From: Mesorhizobium sp.
Lineage (GTDB): Bacteria; Pseudomonadota; Alphaproteobacteria; Rhizobiales; Rhizobiaceae
DNA length: 64,000 nucleotides
NCBI GenBank assembly: GCA_004020545.1
Contig: SAQE01000021.1
Location: 25,941-89,940 of the forward strand
Direction of reading: 5' to 3'
Within the stretch, counting starts at the first letter, position 1. Each line of letters opens with the position of its first letter. The notes below the pieces were generated by a model. The model searched no databases and was not told where the DNA came from. It saw only the letters and a list, made by a program, of their open reading frames with translations. Below are positions 56,141 to 64,000 of this stretch, in pieces. Made by a program: the position numbers and the translations under genes.

Positions 56141-56294
56141 CCCCCCTCTGTCCTGCCGGACATCTCCCCCTCAAGGGGGGAGATTGACAGCTTGGGCGCC
56201 CCGCTCAGTCCTGCAGCGTAGGAGATTGGCGAAAGCCGATGTGACGGCAAATCTCCCCCCTAGAGGGGGAGATGTCCGGCAGGACAGAGGGGGG
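56141..56294. repeat. 32-bp perfect inverted repeat inside thiBPQ (family C, copy 4)
   Basis: Left arm 56141-56172 and right arm 56263-56294 are exact reverse complements (CCCCCCTCTGTCCTGCCGG... in the left). Each arm's inner end also folds on itself (ATCTCCCCC...GGGGGGAGAT). It lies in the 232-nt space between thiB and thiP. Confidence 0.9.
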
Positions 56295-56340
56295 CGCGAA
56301 GGAACGCGACGTTCGCTAGCTCGAACCCAAATGGCGCAGC

Positions 56341-57963
56341 GTGCAGCCCGCGCCGCGCTCTGAATCCCGCGTCACCGCCGGCATCGTCGCGCTTGCGGCA
56401 ATCGCCGTGCTCATCGGCGGCGCCTTCGCCGGCCTCGCACTCGAAGGCGCGCACGACCCATCTGGCGCTATCGCTGCCTTCGACGGCTATCTCTTGCGCG
56501 TCGCCCGCTTCACGCTTTGGCAGGCGCTGCTGTCGACGCTGCTATCGGTCGCGCCGGCGCTGCTGGTGGCGCGCGCCCTGTCCAGGCATCCGGGTTTTCC
56601 GGGGCGTCGCCTGATCCTGCAGCTCTTCACCGTGCCGCTGGCGCTGCCGGCCATCGTCGCCGCCCTTGGCGTGTTGGCGCTCTACGGCCATGCCGGCTAT
56701 TTAGCCGGCGTTCTCGGCAAGTTCGGCAGCGGTGAATGGCCAGGCATTTACGGCCTGTCCGGCATTCTGATCGCGCATGTCTTCTTCAACCTGCCCTTGG
56801 CTACGCGCCTGTTCCTGGAGGCGTTGAGCACGGTGCCCGCCGACCAGTGGCGGCTGGCGAGCCAGCTCGGCATGGGCGCCTGGCCGGCATTGCGATTGAT
56901 CGAATGGCCGGCGTTGCGCACGGTCTTGCCGGGCGTCGCCGGGCTGGTGTTCATGCTCTGCATCACTTCCTTCACCATCGTGCTGACGCTCGGCGGCGGA
57001 CCGGCCGCCACGACTTTGGAAGTCGCCATCTACCAGGCGCTGCGCTTCGATTTCGATCCGGCCCGGGCGGTGGTGCTGACGCTGCTACAGATCGGCCTGA
57101 CCTTCGTCATCGTCGCTCTGCTCACGCGGCTTGGGGCCAATACGGTCGGCGATGCCAATCTGCCGGTGGCGCCGCGCCGCTATCTTGCGACGGGTAAGGC
57201 TGAAACGGTGCTGAATGCCGGCCTGATCGCGCTTGCCCTGCTGTTCGTCGCCGGGCCAATGGCGGCGACCGTGCTGGCTGGATTGGACGCGGACCTCGGC
57301 CGGCTGGCCGGCGAGGAGACCGTGCGCCGCGCGACGCTCACCAGCGCCGCGCTCTCTTTCCTCTCGGCGACGCTCTCGGCGACGCTGTCGCTCTCGCTCA
57401 TCGCGGCCCGGCGCACGCTGGCCTTGCGGCGCCGTGCGGGCAGCGCCATGTCGCTGCTCGAACATGCCACCGACACCGGCGCCGGTTTCGTGCTCGTCGT
57501 GCCAGCGATCGTGATCGGCGCCGGCTGGTTCCTGGCCTTGCGCGGCTTCACGGATGTGTTTGCCGTCGCGCCCGTCATGGTCGTCGCCGTCAATGCGGTG
57601 ATGGCGATGCCTTTCGCCATCCGCGCCGTTCGCCCTGCTTACGACGCGGCGAGCGAGCGCCATGAGCGGCTTTGCCTGGCGCTCGGCATTTCCGGCTGGA
57701 ACCGGCTGCGCCTGGTCGATTGGCCGTCGCTCCGGCGGCCTTTGGCCACCGGCTTTGCCTTCGCCATGGCGCTGTCGCTCGGCGATCTAGGCGTGATCGC
57801 GCTGTTCGGCAGCGATTCGGTGCAGACCCTGCCCTATCTTCTGCTGGCGCGCATGGGCAGCTACCGGACCGCCGACGCCGCGGGGCTGGCCTTGCTGCTC
57901 GGCCTCGTCTGCCTGATGCTGGTGGTCGTCGCCGACTGGCTGGGGCGGGAAGCAAAGGCATGA
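56341..57963 (+). CDS. thiP: Thiamine ABC transporter permease
   Basis: 540 residues with about twelve helices and two EAA-type loops ([22 protein letters not shown] near 160; [26 protein letters not shown] near 440), the fused double permease typical of ThiP. Start is a GTG at 56341 with no clear ribosome binding site; ATGs nearby are out of frame. The preceding giant hairpin may affect its expression. Stop overlaps thiQ start (ATGA). Confidence 0.92.
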   Translation: MQPAPRSESRVTAGIVALAAIAVLIGGAFAGLALEGAHDPSGAIAAFDGYLLRVARFTLWQALLSTLLSVAPALLVARALSRHPGFPGRRLILQLFTVPLALPAIVAALGVLALYGHAGYLAGVLGKFGSGEWPGIYGLSGILIAHVFFNLPLATRLFLEALSTVPADQWRLASQLGMGAWPALRLIEWPALRTVLPGVAGLVFMLCITSFTIVLTLGGGPAATTLEVAIYQALRFDFDPARAVVLTLLQIGLTFVIVALLTRLGANTVGDANLPVAPRRYLATGKAETVLNAGLIALALLFVAGPMAATVLAGLDADLGRLAGEETVRRATLTSAALSFLSATLSATLSLSLIAARRTLALRRRAGSAMSLLEHATDTGAGFVLVVPAIVIGAGWFLALRGFTDVFAVAPVMVVAVNAVMAMPFAIRAVRPAYDAASERHERLCLALGISGWNRLRLVDWPSLRRPLATGFAFAMALSLGDLGVIALFGSDSVQTLPYLLLARMGSYRTADAAGLALLLGLVCLMLVVVADWLGREAKA

Positions 57964-58748
57964 CAACGGCGAACATTGGCATTGCGGCGCAGAAGGGACT
58001 GGCTGTCGCGCTGGATAGCGTCTCGTTCAGCTATGGCGAGGCATCCTTCCGCTTCGATGCCGAATTCGCCGCCGGCAGGATCACCGCCATCATGGGGCCG
58101 AGCGGGTCGGGCAAGTCGACGCTGCTCAATCTGATCGCCGGGTTCGAAGCGCCGAACGCGGGCAAGGTGCTGATCGGCGGGACCGATGTCGGCAACACGC
58201 CGCCTTCGGCGCGGCCGGTATCGATGGTGTTCCAGGAAAACAATCTGTTTGCCCACCTTTCGGTCGAAAGCAATGTCGGGCTCGGTCGCTCGCCATCGCT
58301 CAAGCTCACCTCCACCGACCGCCGCGCGGTTGCGGAAGCGCTGGCGCGCGTCGGCCTTGCCGGCAAGGAAAAGCGGCTGCCACGCGAACTTTCCGGCGGC
58401 GAGCGGCAGCGCGTCTCGCTGGCGAGGGTGCTCTTACGCGACCGGCCCGTGCTTCTGCTCGACGAGCCCTTTGCCTCGCTCGGACCGGCGCTGCGCGACG
58501 ACATGCTCGATCTCGTGGCCGGCATCCATGCCGAGCGGCACATGACCGTGCTTTTCGTCACGCACCAGCCGGACGATGCCCGCCGCATCGGCGAGAACAT
58601 GGCATTTCTGGACGAAGGAAGGATCGCCGCGACCGGACCGGCCGCGGATTTCTTCGGCCGGTCTGGACCGGACGCCTTCCGGCGCTATATCGGCGATCGA
58701 GGCGGCAGCGTTGCCGGATCACAACATATTGCCCGGAAGCGGACATAA
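57960..58748 (+). CDS. thiQ: Thiamine ABC transporter ATP-binding protein
   Basis: 262 residues. Walker [11 protein letters not shown] near 45, Q-loop [11 protein letters not shown] near 88, signature [15 protein letters not shown] near 140, Walker [16 protein letters not shown] near 163, H-loop [11 protein letters not shown] near 200. ATG at 57960 overlaps the thiP stop, so the two are translationally coupled. Confidence 0.93.
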   Translation: MTTANIGIAAQKGLAVALDSVSFSYGEASFRFDAEFAAGRITAIMGPSGSGKSTLLNLIAGFEAPNAGKVLIGGTDVGNTPPSARPVSMVFQENNLFAHLSVESNVGLGRSPSLKLTSTDRRAVAEALARVGLAGKEKRLPRELSGGERQRVSLARVLLRDRPVLLLDEPFASLGPALRDDMLDLVAGIHAERHMTVLFVTHQPDDARRIGENMAFLDEGRIAATGPAADFFGRSGPDAFRRYIGDRGGSVAGSQHIARKRT

Positions 58749-58928
58749 TTTACGGCCAAACCGGCAAAGGGCGATCCGGCGTTTGCTTGCCTTGTCCGGG
58801 GGAGTGTGGCTAGGTCCGGCCATGCTGGTCCGGGTGGGCCGTGATTTGCCGAAAGATTTCGAAAGGAAGCCGATCTGACGGCCGGCATCGAGAGAGTCTG
58901 GACGAGGCCGCTGGCGCGATTTTTCGCG

Positions 58929-60371
58929 ATGGCCGGCTTTGCCGTGGCACTGGCGAGCTGCCAGATGTTCACGCCGCCGGACGTGCAGGAATCCGGCTTC
59001 CAGCCCTCGGACAAGCCGATCACGGTCGATAACGTTGTCGCCAACGCCAAGCTCGCCGAAATGGCGAAAGCGCAGCATCCGCGGATTCTCGCTACTTATG
59101 GCGGCGAATATTCCGACCCGAAGCTCGAGCGCATGGTAGCCAAGGTCGTCGGCAATTTGACGGTGGTGTCGGCCAACCCGACCCAGACCTATCGCATCAC
59201 CATCCTCAATTCGCCCAACGTCAACGCTTTCGCCTTGCCCGGCGGCTATCTCTATGTCACGCGCGGGCTGCTGGCTTTGGCCAACGACTCCTCCGAGCTC
59301 GCGGCCGTCATCGCGCATGAGATGGGCCACGTCACCGCGAATCACGGCCTGCAGCGGCAACAGCTCGAGGCCGAGGAAGGCCTGGCGACCAAGGTGGTCT
59401 CCGATGTGCTCGGCGACAACCCGACCGCCAAGGCGGCGCTGATCCGCGGCAAGCTGAAGCTCGCGCAATTCTCGCGCAACCAGGAACTGCAGGCAGACGC
59501 CATCGGCATCAAGTCGATCGGCGAGGCGGGCTACGATCCGTACGCGGCCGGCCGCTTCCTGCAGTCGATGTCGGCTTATACCGATTTCCGCTCGGTCAGC
59601 GGCGCCACCGATGCCAGCCTCGACTTCCTGGCCACGCATCCCAACACGCCGCAGCGCATCGAGCTGGCGCAGCGGCTTGCCCGCAACTTCGGCCCGCCAG
59701 GCGTCGGCACGCGCGACCGCGATGCCTTCCTTGCCGGCATAGACGGGTTGCTCTACGGCGATACGCCGGAAGAGGGCTATGTGCGCGGCCAGACCTTCAT
59801 GCATCCCGGCCTTGGCGTCTCGTTCTCGGTGCCGGACGGCTTCGTCATCGACAATTCGGCGGCCGCGGTGACCGCGACCGGACCTGGCGATATCGCCATC
59901 CGCTTCGACGGCGTGGCGATCGACAAGTCGGTGTCGCTGACCGACTACATCCGCAGCGGCTGGGTCGCCGGACTGGACGACACCAGCGTGCGCCAGGAAA
60001 CGGTCAACGGCAACGAGGCGGCGATGGCGCATGCCGTCGCTCAAGGCTGGCAGTTCGACATCGCGGTCATCCGCGCAGGCGGGCAGGTCTATCGCTTGCT
60101 GACCGCCGCACCTTCGGCCAGCACCGCGCTGGAGCCGGTCGCGCGCTCGGTCAGCGGGTCCTTCCGCACGCTGAGCGCGGTCGAGAAGGCGGCGCTCAAG
60201 CCGCTGCATATCCGGGTGGTCACCGTCCAGGCCGGCCAGACCATGGGCACGCTCGCCGCGCAGATGGTCGGCGTCGACCGCAAGCTCGACCTGTTCCGTG
60301 TGCTGAATGCCATGTCGCCTGGGGCGACCGTGTCTGCCGGCGACAAGGTCAAGATCGTCACCGACAGGTAA
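58929..60371 (+). CDS. M48 family metalloprotease, probable lipoprotein
   Basis: At least 480 residues. Zinc site HEMGH at 130-134 (AAVIAHEMGHVTANHG), then NQELQADAIGIK with the third ligand. A C-terminal region (VRVVTVQAG-like QTMGTLAAQMVGVDRKLDLFRVLNAM) resembles LysM. The ATG at 58929 leaves only ALASC as a lipoprotein signal without a charged start; the frame is open upstream to a CTG at 58875 that follows AAAGGAAG by 5 nt and would supply RVWTRPLARFF, so the true start may be upstream. Resembles BepA/YfgC or LoiP-type envelope quality control. Confidence 0.87.
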   Translation: MAGFAVALASCQMFTPPDVQESGFQPSDKPITVDNVVANAKLAEMAKAQHPRILATYGGEYSDPKLERMVAKVVGNLTVVSANPTQTYRITILNSPNVNAFALPGGYLYVTRGLLALANDSSELAAVIAHEMGHVTANHGLQRQQLEAEEGLATKVVSDVLGDNPTAKAALIRGKLKLAQFSRNQELQADAIGIKSIGEAGYDPYAAGRFLQSMSAYTDFRSVSGATDASLDFLATHPNTPQRIELAQRLARNFGPPGVGTRDRDAFLAGIDGLLYGDTPEEGYVRGQTFMHPGLGVSFSVPDGFVIDNSAAAVTATGPGDIAIRFDGVAIDKSVSLTDYIRSGWVAGLDDTSVRQETVNGNEAAMAHAVAQGWQFDIAVIRAGGQVYRLLTAAPSASTALEPVARSVSGSFRTLSAVEKAALKPLHIRVVTVQAGQTMGTLAAQMVGVDRKLDLFRVLNAMSPGATVSAGDKVKIVTDR

Positions 60372-60393
60372 GCCCGCGACCGCGGTTCATATT

Positions 60394-61257
60394 TCAGGCT
60401 GCTTCCGCCAGGAAATCGGGGTTCTGCTTGACCAGCGCCACTTTCAGCTTTTCCATGGCGCGCGCTTCGATCTGGCGGACGCGCTCCTTGGAGATGCCGA
60501 GCGCCTCGCCGAGCGATTCCAGGGTGGCGCCATCGTCGCTCAGCCGGCGTTCCTCGATGATCCGGAGTTCGCGGGCATTGAGCGCGCCGAGCGCGCTCCT
60601 CAGCCAGACCGCCCGACGCTCGATGTCGATCGTCTCGCCGACAACCTCGTCGGGAAGCGGATCCTCCGAGACCAGGAAATCCATCCGCTCGGCCGCGCCG
60701 TTCTCGTCGGCTAAAGGGGTGTTGAGCGAGCTGTCGGGAGCCGAAAGGCGCGAATCCATCATCGCCACGTCGGCTTCCGGCACGCCGAGAGCGGCCGAGA
60801 CCTCGCGGTAGAGCGAGGCATTGGAGATCGGCTCGGCGCCATTGGCGAGCCGCGCACGCAGCCGTCTCAGATTGAAGAACAGCGCCTTCTGCGCCGAACT
60901 CGTGCCGCCGCGCACGATCGACCAGTTGCGCAGGATGTAGTCCTGCATCGAGGCGCGGATCCACCAGGTGGCGTAGGTCGAGAAGCGCACCTCGCGGGCA
61001 GGCTCGAAACGGGCCGCGGCTTCCAGCAGGCCGACATGGCCTTCCTGGATCAGATCGCCGAGCGGCAGGCCGTAATGGCGGAATTTCGACGCCATGGAAA
61101 TCACCAGACGCATATGGGCGACGGTGATCAGGTGCAGCGCGTCCTGGTCGTTCTTTTCCTTCCAGCGTATGGCCAGGAGGTGCTCCTCGTCGCGCTCGAG
61201 ATAGGGAGCCTTCATTGCCGCCCGGACCAGTGTCCGTCCTGCCACGTCCTCAATCAT
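60394..61257 (-). CDS. rpoH: RNA polymerase sigma-32 type factor (RpoH)
   Basis: 287 residues: region 2 with LPLGDLIQEGHVGLLEAAARFEP and RFSTYATWWIRASMQDYILRNWSIVR, the RpoH-type -10 recognition helix, an RpoH-box-like segment SSAQKALFFNLRRLRARL near 128, and region 4 LGEALGISKERVRQIEARAMEKL near 250-272. Length fits the shorter rhizobial RpoH2 type; which paralogue cannot be settled here. AGAGGAGCC precedes the ATG. Confidence 0.9.
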   Translation of the reverse strand: MIEDVAGRTLVRAAMKAPYLERDEEHLLAIRWKEKNDQDALHLITVAHMRLVISMASKFRHYGLPLGDLIQEGHVGLLEAAARFEPAREVRFSTYATWWIRASMQDYILRNWSIVRGGTSSAQKALFFNLRRLRARLANGAEPISNASLYREVSAALGVPEADVAMMDSRLSAPDSSLNTPLADENGAAERMDFLVSEDPLPDEVVGETIDIERRAVWLRSALGALNARELRIIEERRLSDDGATLESLGEALGISKERVRQIEARAMEKLKVALVKQNPDFLAEAA

Positions 61258-61564
61258 GCCGGCTCCTCTTGGCGGTCGTTGCGCTGGTGACGGTTGAAAA
61301 GACGCTGCCGCGCCCTACAACAGCCTGCAACGTGCCAGGAGCATGGATGGTTCCGTAGCGGCGGCAGCGCGCATCCGGTGCGCCAGGTACGGTTTTGTTA
61401 TCGATCCAGGATGTTCGCCTGCCGTGATTTGCGTTGATTTTGAGGATCAGATTTCTGGCTGAGCCAATTTTTGAAATCTGGTTCCTTATTTCGTGAGCTT
61501 CTATCTGCCAGTTTGCGGCCCTCACAATGCGCCGGGGCACCGGTCAAAACGGGATCACAGAAAA
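61258..61564. other. 307-nt divergent intergenic region, rpoH / amino-acid ABC operon
   Basis: Must contain promoters for both directions. I see no repeat, palindrome or consensus promoter that I would defend; the stretch 61425-61500 is more AT-rich than its surroundings. Confidence 0.3.
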
Positions 61565-62338
61565 ATGAAATGGCTCAAATCGCTCCTCGTCGCCGGAACC
61601 CTGCAGCTTCTGGCGGTCACCGCCGGATATGCCGGCGCCAATCTCGACCAGATCAAGCAGGCCGGCGTCATCAAGGTCGGCACCGAAGGCACCTACGCGC
61701 CCTTCACCTATCATGACGAATCCGGAGCGTTGGTCGGCTTCGATGTCGAGATCGCCAAGGCGATCGCCGAGAAGCTCGGCGTCAAGGTCCAGTTCCTCGA
61801 AGGCAAGTGGGACGGCCTGATCGCCGGCCTGGACGCCAATCGCTACGACGCCGTCATCAACGAGGTCGGCATCACCGATGCGCGCAAGGCCAAGTATGAT
61901 TTCTCCGATCCCTACATCGCTTCCAAGGCGGTGCTGATCGTTCGCGGCGACGACGCCGACATCAAGACCTTTGCCGATCTCAAGGGCAAGAAGGCGGCGC
62001 AGTCGCTGACCTCCAATTTCGGCAAGCTCGCCGAGAAGAACGGCGCCGAGCTGGTCGGCACCGACGGCTTCGACCAGTCGATCCAATTGCTGCTGACCGG
62101 CCGCGCCGACGCAACCATAAACGACAGCCTGTCCTTCCTCGACTTCAAGAAGCACAAGCCCGATGCCAATGTGAAGATCGCCGCGCAGGAAGAGAACGCC
62201 GACTATTCCGGCGTCATCGTGCGCAAGGGCGATCCGGAACTGGTCGCCGCGATCAACAAGGCGCTGGCCGATATCAAGGCCGACGGCAGCTACAAGAAAA
62301 TCGCCGACACCTATTTCGGCCAGGACGTCTCGCAGTAA
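61565..62338 (+). CDS. Amino-acid (cystine/basic type) ABC transporter substrate-binding protein
   Basis: 257 residues, family 3 solute-binding protein. Signal peptide (KWLKSLLVAGTLQLLAVTAGYA), then GVIKVGTEGTYAPFTYHDESG, LVGFDVEIAKAIAEKLG, FLEGKWDGLIAGLDANRYDAV, and LKGKKAAQSLTSNFGKLAE. Sequence resembles TcyJ/FliY cystine-binding proteins. The ATG at 61565 starts the signal peptide. A strong terminator follows, which would make this gene the most expressed of the operon. Confidence 0.9.
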   Translation: MKWLKSLLVAGTLQLLAVTAGYAGANLDQIKQAGVIKVGTEGTYAPFTYHDESGALVGFDVEIAKAIAEKLGVKVQFLEGKWDGLIAGLDANRYDAVINEVGITDARKAKYDFSDPYIASKAVLIVRGDDADIKTFADLKGKKAAQSLTSNFGKLAEKNGAELVGTDGFDQSIQLLLTGRADATINDSLSFLDFKKHKPDANVKIAAQEENADYSGVIVRKGDPELVAAINKALADIKADGSYKKIADTYFGQDVSQ

Positions 62339-62363
62339 GCCCAGTCGTCCTTTTGCTTGAATT

Positions 62364-62398
62364 CCGGCGGGCCGTCTTTTGACGGCCCGCCGGTTTTT
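62364..62398 (+). terminator. strong hairpin terminator between receptor and permease genes
   Basis: CCGGCGGGCCGTC-TTTT-GACGGCCCGCCGG followed by five Ts. Probably partial, keeping the receptor in excess. Confidence 0.9.
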
Positions 62399-62443
62399 GC
62401 ATGATAGTCGTTGGAGCCAGGACGGTCTGGCAAGGAGGGTTTC

Positions 62444-63124
62444 GTGCCGCATTGGCTGCAATTGATGCTGGAATCATTGCCGACATTGCTGTGGGCGGCG
62501 CTGATCTTCACCGTGCCGCTGACGCTGCTGTCCTTCGCCCTCGGGCTCATCGCCGGGCTGGTCACGGCGCTGCTCCGGCTGTTCGGCCCGAAGCCGCTGG
62601 TGGCGCTCGTCCGCTTCTATGTCTGGATTTTTCGAGGGACGCCGCTCCTGGTCCAGCTTTTCCTGATCTTCTACGGCCTGCCGTCGGTCGGCATCCTGCT
62701 CGATGCCTTTCCCGCCGCGCTGATCGGCTTCACGCTCAACATCGGCGCCTACAGCTCGGAGATCATCCGCGCTGTCATCGGCTCGGTGCCGAAGGGGCAA
62801 TGGGAGGCTTCCTACTCGATCGGCATGACCTGGAGCCAGGCGATGCGGCGCACGATCCTCCCGCAAGCGGGCCGCGTCGCGGTGCCGCCGCTTTCCAACA
62901 CCTTCATCTCGCTGGTCAAGGACACGTCGCTGGCAGCGGCAATAACGGTGCCCGAAATGTTCCAGGCGGCGCAGCGCATCGTCGCCACCACCTATGAGCC
63001 GCTGATCCTTTATGTCGAGGCGGCGGCGCTTTACCTGGCGATGAGCTCCGTGCTGTCGGCGCTGCAGGCGCGGCTTGAGGTGCGGCTCAACCGCTATGGC
63101 GGCTTCCTGGAGGCCAATGCATGA
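62444..63124 (+). CDS. Amino-acid ABC transporter permease
   Basis: 226 residues, HisM/GlnP type: five helices, GTPLLVQLFLIFYGLPSVGI near 67 and the EAA loop KGQWEASYSIGMTWSQAMRRTILPQA near 120-145. GTG start at 62444 after AAGGAGG; an in-frame TTG at 62411 lacks a ribosome binding site. Stop overlaps the ATPase start. Confidence 0.92.
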   Translation: MPHWLQLMLESLPTLLWAALIFTVPLTLLSFALGLIAGLVTALLRLFGPKPLVALVRFYVWIFRGTPLLVQLFLIFYGLPSVGILLDAFPAALIGFTLNIGAYSSEIIRAVIGSVPKGQWEASYSIGMTWSQAMRRTILPQAGRVAVPPLSNTFISLVKDTSLAAAITVPEMFQAAQRIVATTYEPLILYVEAAALYLAMSSVLSALQARLEVRLNRYGGFLEANA

Positions 63125-63891
63125 TCGGCCTCACCGACATCGAAAAGCGCTTCGGCGACAACCTCGTCCTGAAGGGCGTCTCCGTCAGCATCGACGAAGG
63201 CAGCGTCACGGCGCTGGTCGGGCCTTCGGGCGGCGGAAAGAGCACGCTTCTGCGCTGCATCAATCTGCTCGAAATCCCGACCGCCGGCACCTTGCGCATT
63301 GGCGATGAGACGCTTGCGTTCCACCCGGGCGCCAAGGTGCCGTCAAGAGATATCCAGCGGGTGCGCCTGCAGACCGGCATGGTGTTCCAGAACTTCCAGC
63401 TCTTTCCGCATCGCACCGCGATCGAGAATGTCATGGAAGGGCTGGTGACGGTGCTGAAATGGCCGGAAGCCCGGGCACGCGGGCGGGCGATGGCGCTGCT
63501 CGAAAAAGTCGGCATGGCGCACAAGGCCGATGCCTGGCCGGCAACGCTGTCGGGCGGCCAGCAGCAGCGGGTGGCGATCGCCCGAGCGCTGGCGCCGTCG
63601 CCGCGCGTGCTGCTTTGCGATGAGCCGACCTCGGCGCTCGATCCGGAACTGGCACAGGAAGTGGTCGACGTGCTCGGCCAACTGGCCCGCGAAGGCACGA
63701 CCATGGTGATGGCGACGCATGATTTGAGGCTCGCTTCCAAGATCGCGCAGGAGGTGGTGTTCCTCGATGCCGGCGCGATCGTCGAGAAAGGCCCGGCTTC
63801 GGTCGTCTTCGACAATCCGGAACGTGAGCGGACCAAGCGCTTCATCGCCTCGCTGCGGCAGGAAGAGGCGCAGAGGGAAACGGGCGGCTGA
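63121..63891 (+). CDS. Amino-acid ABC transporter ATP-binding protein
   Basis: 256 residues: Walker A GPSGGGKST near 36, Q-loop FQNFQLFPHRTAIENV near 90, signature LSGGQQQRVAIARAL near 143, Walker B LLCDEPTSALDPEL near 165, ATHDLRLASKIA near 198. Overlaps the permease gene by ATGA. Confidence 0.94.
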   Translation: MIGLTDIEKRFGDNLVLKGVSVSIDEGSVTALVGPSGGGKSTLLRCINLLEIPTAGTLRIGDETLAFHPGAKVPSRDIQRVRLQTGMVFQNFQLFPHRTAIENVMEGLVTVLKWPEARARGRAMALLEKVGMAHKADAWPATLSGGQQQRVAIARALAPSPRVLLCDEPTSALDPELAQEVVDVLGQLAREGTTMVMATHDLRLASKIAQEVVFLDAGAIVEKGPASVVFDNPERERTKRFIASLRQEEAQRETGG

Positions 63892-63895
63892 GTTC

Positions 63896-63950
63896 TCTAC
63901 CTCCCCCCTTGTGGGGAGGTCGGACCGAAGGTCCGGGTGGGGGTAGTCGT
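63896..63950. repeat. palindromic intergenic repeat at the right end
   Basis: ACCTCCCC-CCTTGT-GGGGAGGT hairpin, then CGGACC-GAA-GGTCCG, within outer CTACC/GGTAG arms. Same style as other family C units. No T run. Confidence 0.75.
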
Positions 63951-64000
63951 CCGTGAAGAACACGGAAGGCTTTGATTCAATTTAGGATTTTCCGCTGATT

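Overview
This 64 kb, GC-rich window looks like the chromosome of an alphaproteobacterium of the order Hyphomicrobiales (Rhizobiales), most likely Mesorhizobium or a close relative. The support is: the gene block ruvCAB / ybgC-tolQRAB-pal-cpoB-tilS-ftsH-glmM; an alphaproteobacterial rcdA; a serC leader before serC-serA; L31 without zinc-binding cysteines; TTAA-N7-TTAA (CtrA-type) sites; and many RIME-like palindromic intergenic repeats. I saw no tRNA, rRNA, CRISPR array, prophage or insertion sequence. Most of the window is core genome.

Layout. 1-8.5 kb: 5' part of a MoxR ATPase, 6S RNA next to 5-formyl-THF cyclo-ligase, a YmdB-like phosphodiesterase, TerC, an ArsR regulator divergent from SRPBCC/VOC/SRPBCC genes, yebC, a Rdx thioredoxin-fold protein, a DUF1772/TetR divergent pair and rpmE. 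8.5-23 kb: ABC exporter, M32 carboxypeptidase, an orphan MotA-like/OmpA-domain pair, hemolysin III-type protein, inositol monophosphatase family, efp, SEL1-repeat protein, ThiE/TenI-like protein, class III nucleotide cyclase, SRPBCC, GNAT, TauE and DUF2269 proteins.

23-42 kb: a strong small-RNA candidate and rcdA, each behind a perfect TTAA-N7-TTAA box, then ruvCAB, a Tat-exported metallophosphoesterase, a GH5 glycosidase, the complete Tol-Pal system, tilS, ftsH, a secreted four-module cysteine-pair protein and glmM. 42-54 kb: two outer-membrane beta-barrel proteins, each behind a CtrA-type box, serC-serA with the serC leader, a DMT transporter, purA, an unrecognised one-TM Pro/Ala-rich protein, a ccdAB toxin-antitoxin pair and an ABC-F ATPase. 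54-64 kb: thiamine diphosphokinase, a TPP riboswitch driving thiBPQ, an M48 metalloprotease, an RpoH-type sigma factor and a three-gene amino-acid ABC importer.

How it works together: the envelope theme is strong (Tol-Pal, Omp barrels, FtsH, GlmM, an orphan proton-channel pair). Four perfect CtrA-type sites link the candidate sRNA, rcdA (whose homologue helps destroy CtrA) and two Omp genes into one possible cell-cycle circuit. The sRNA shows four consecutive stem-loops, with an anti-Shine-Dalgarno CCTCCC exposed in the loop of the third and an intrinsic terminator as the fourth. It is the most interesting unannotated element I found. Start codons were re-chosen from ribosome binding sites, signal peptides and family lengths.
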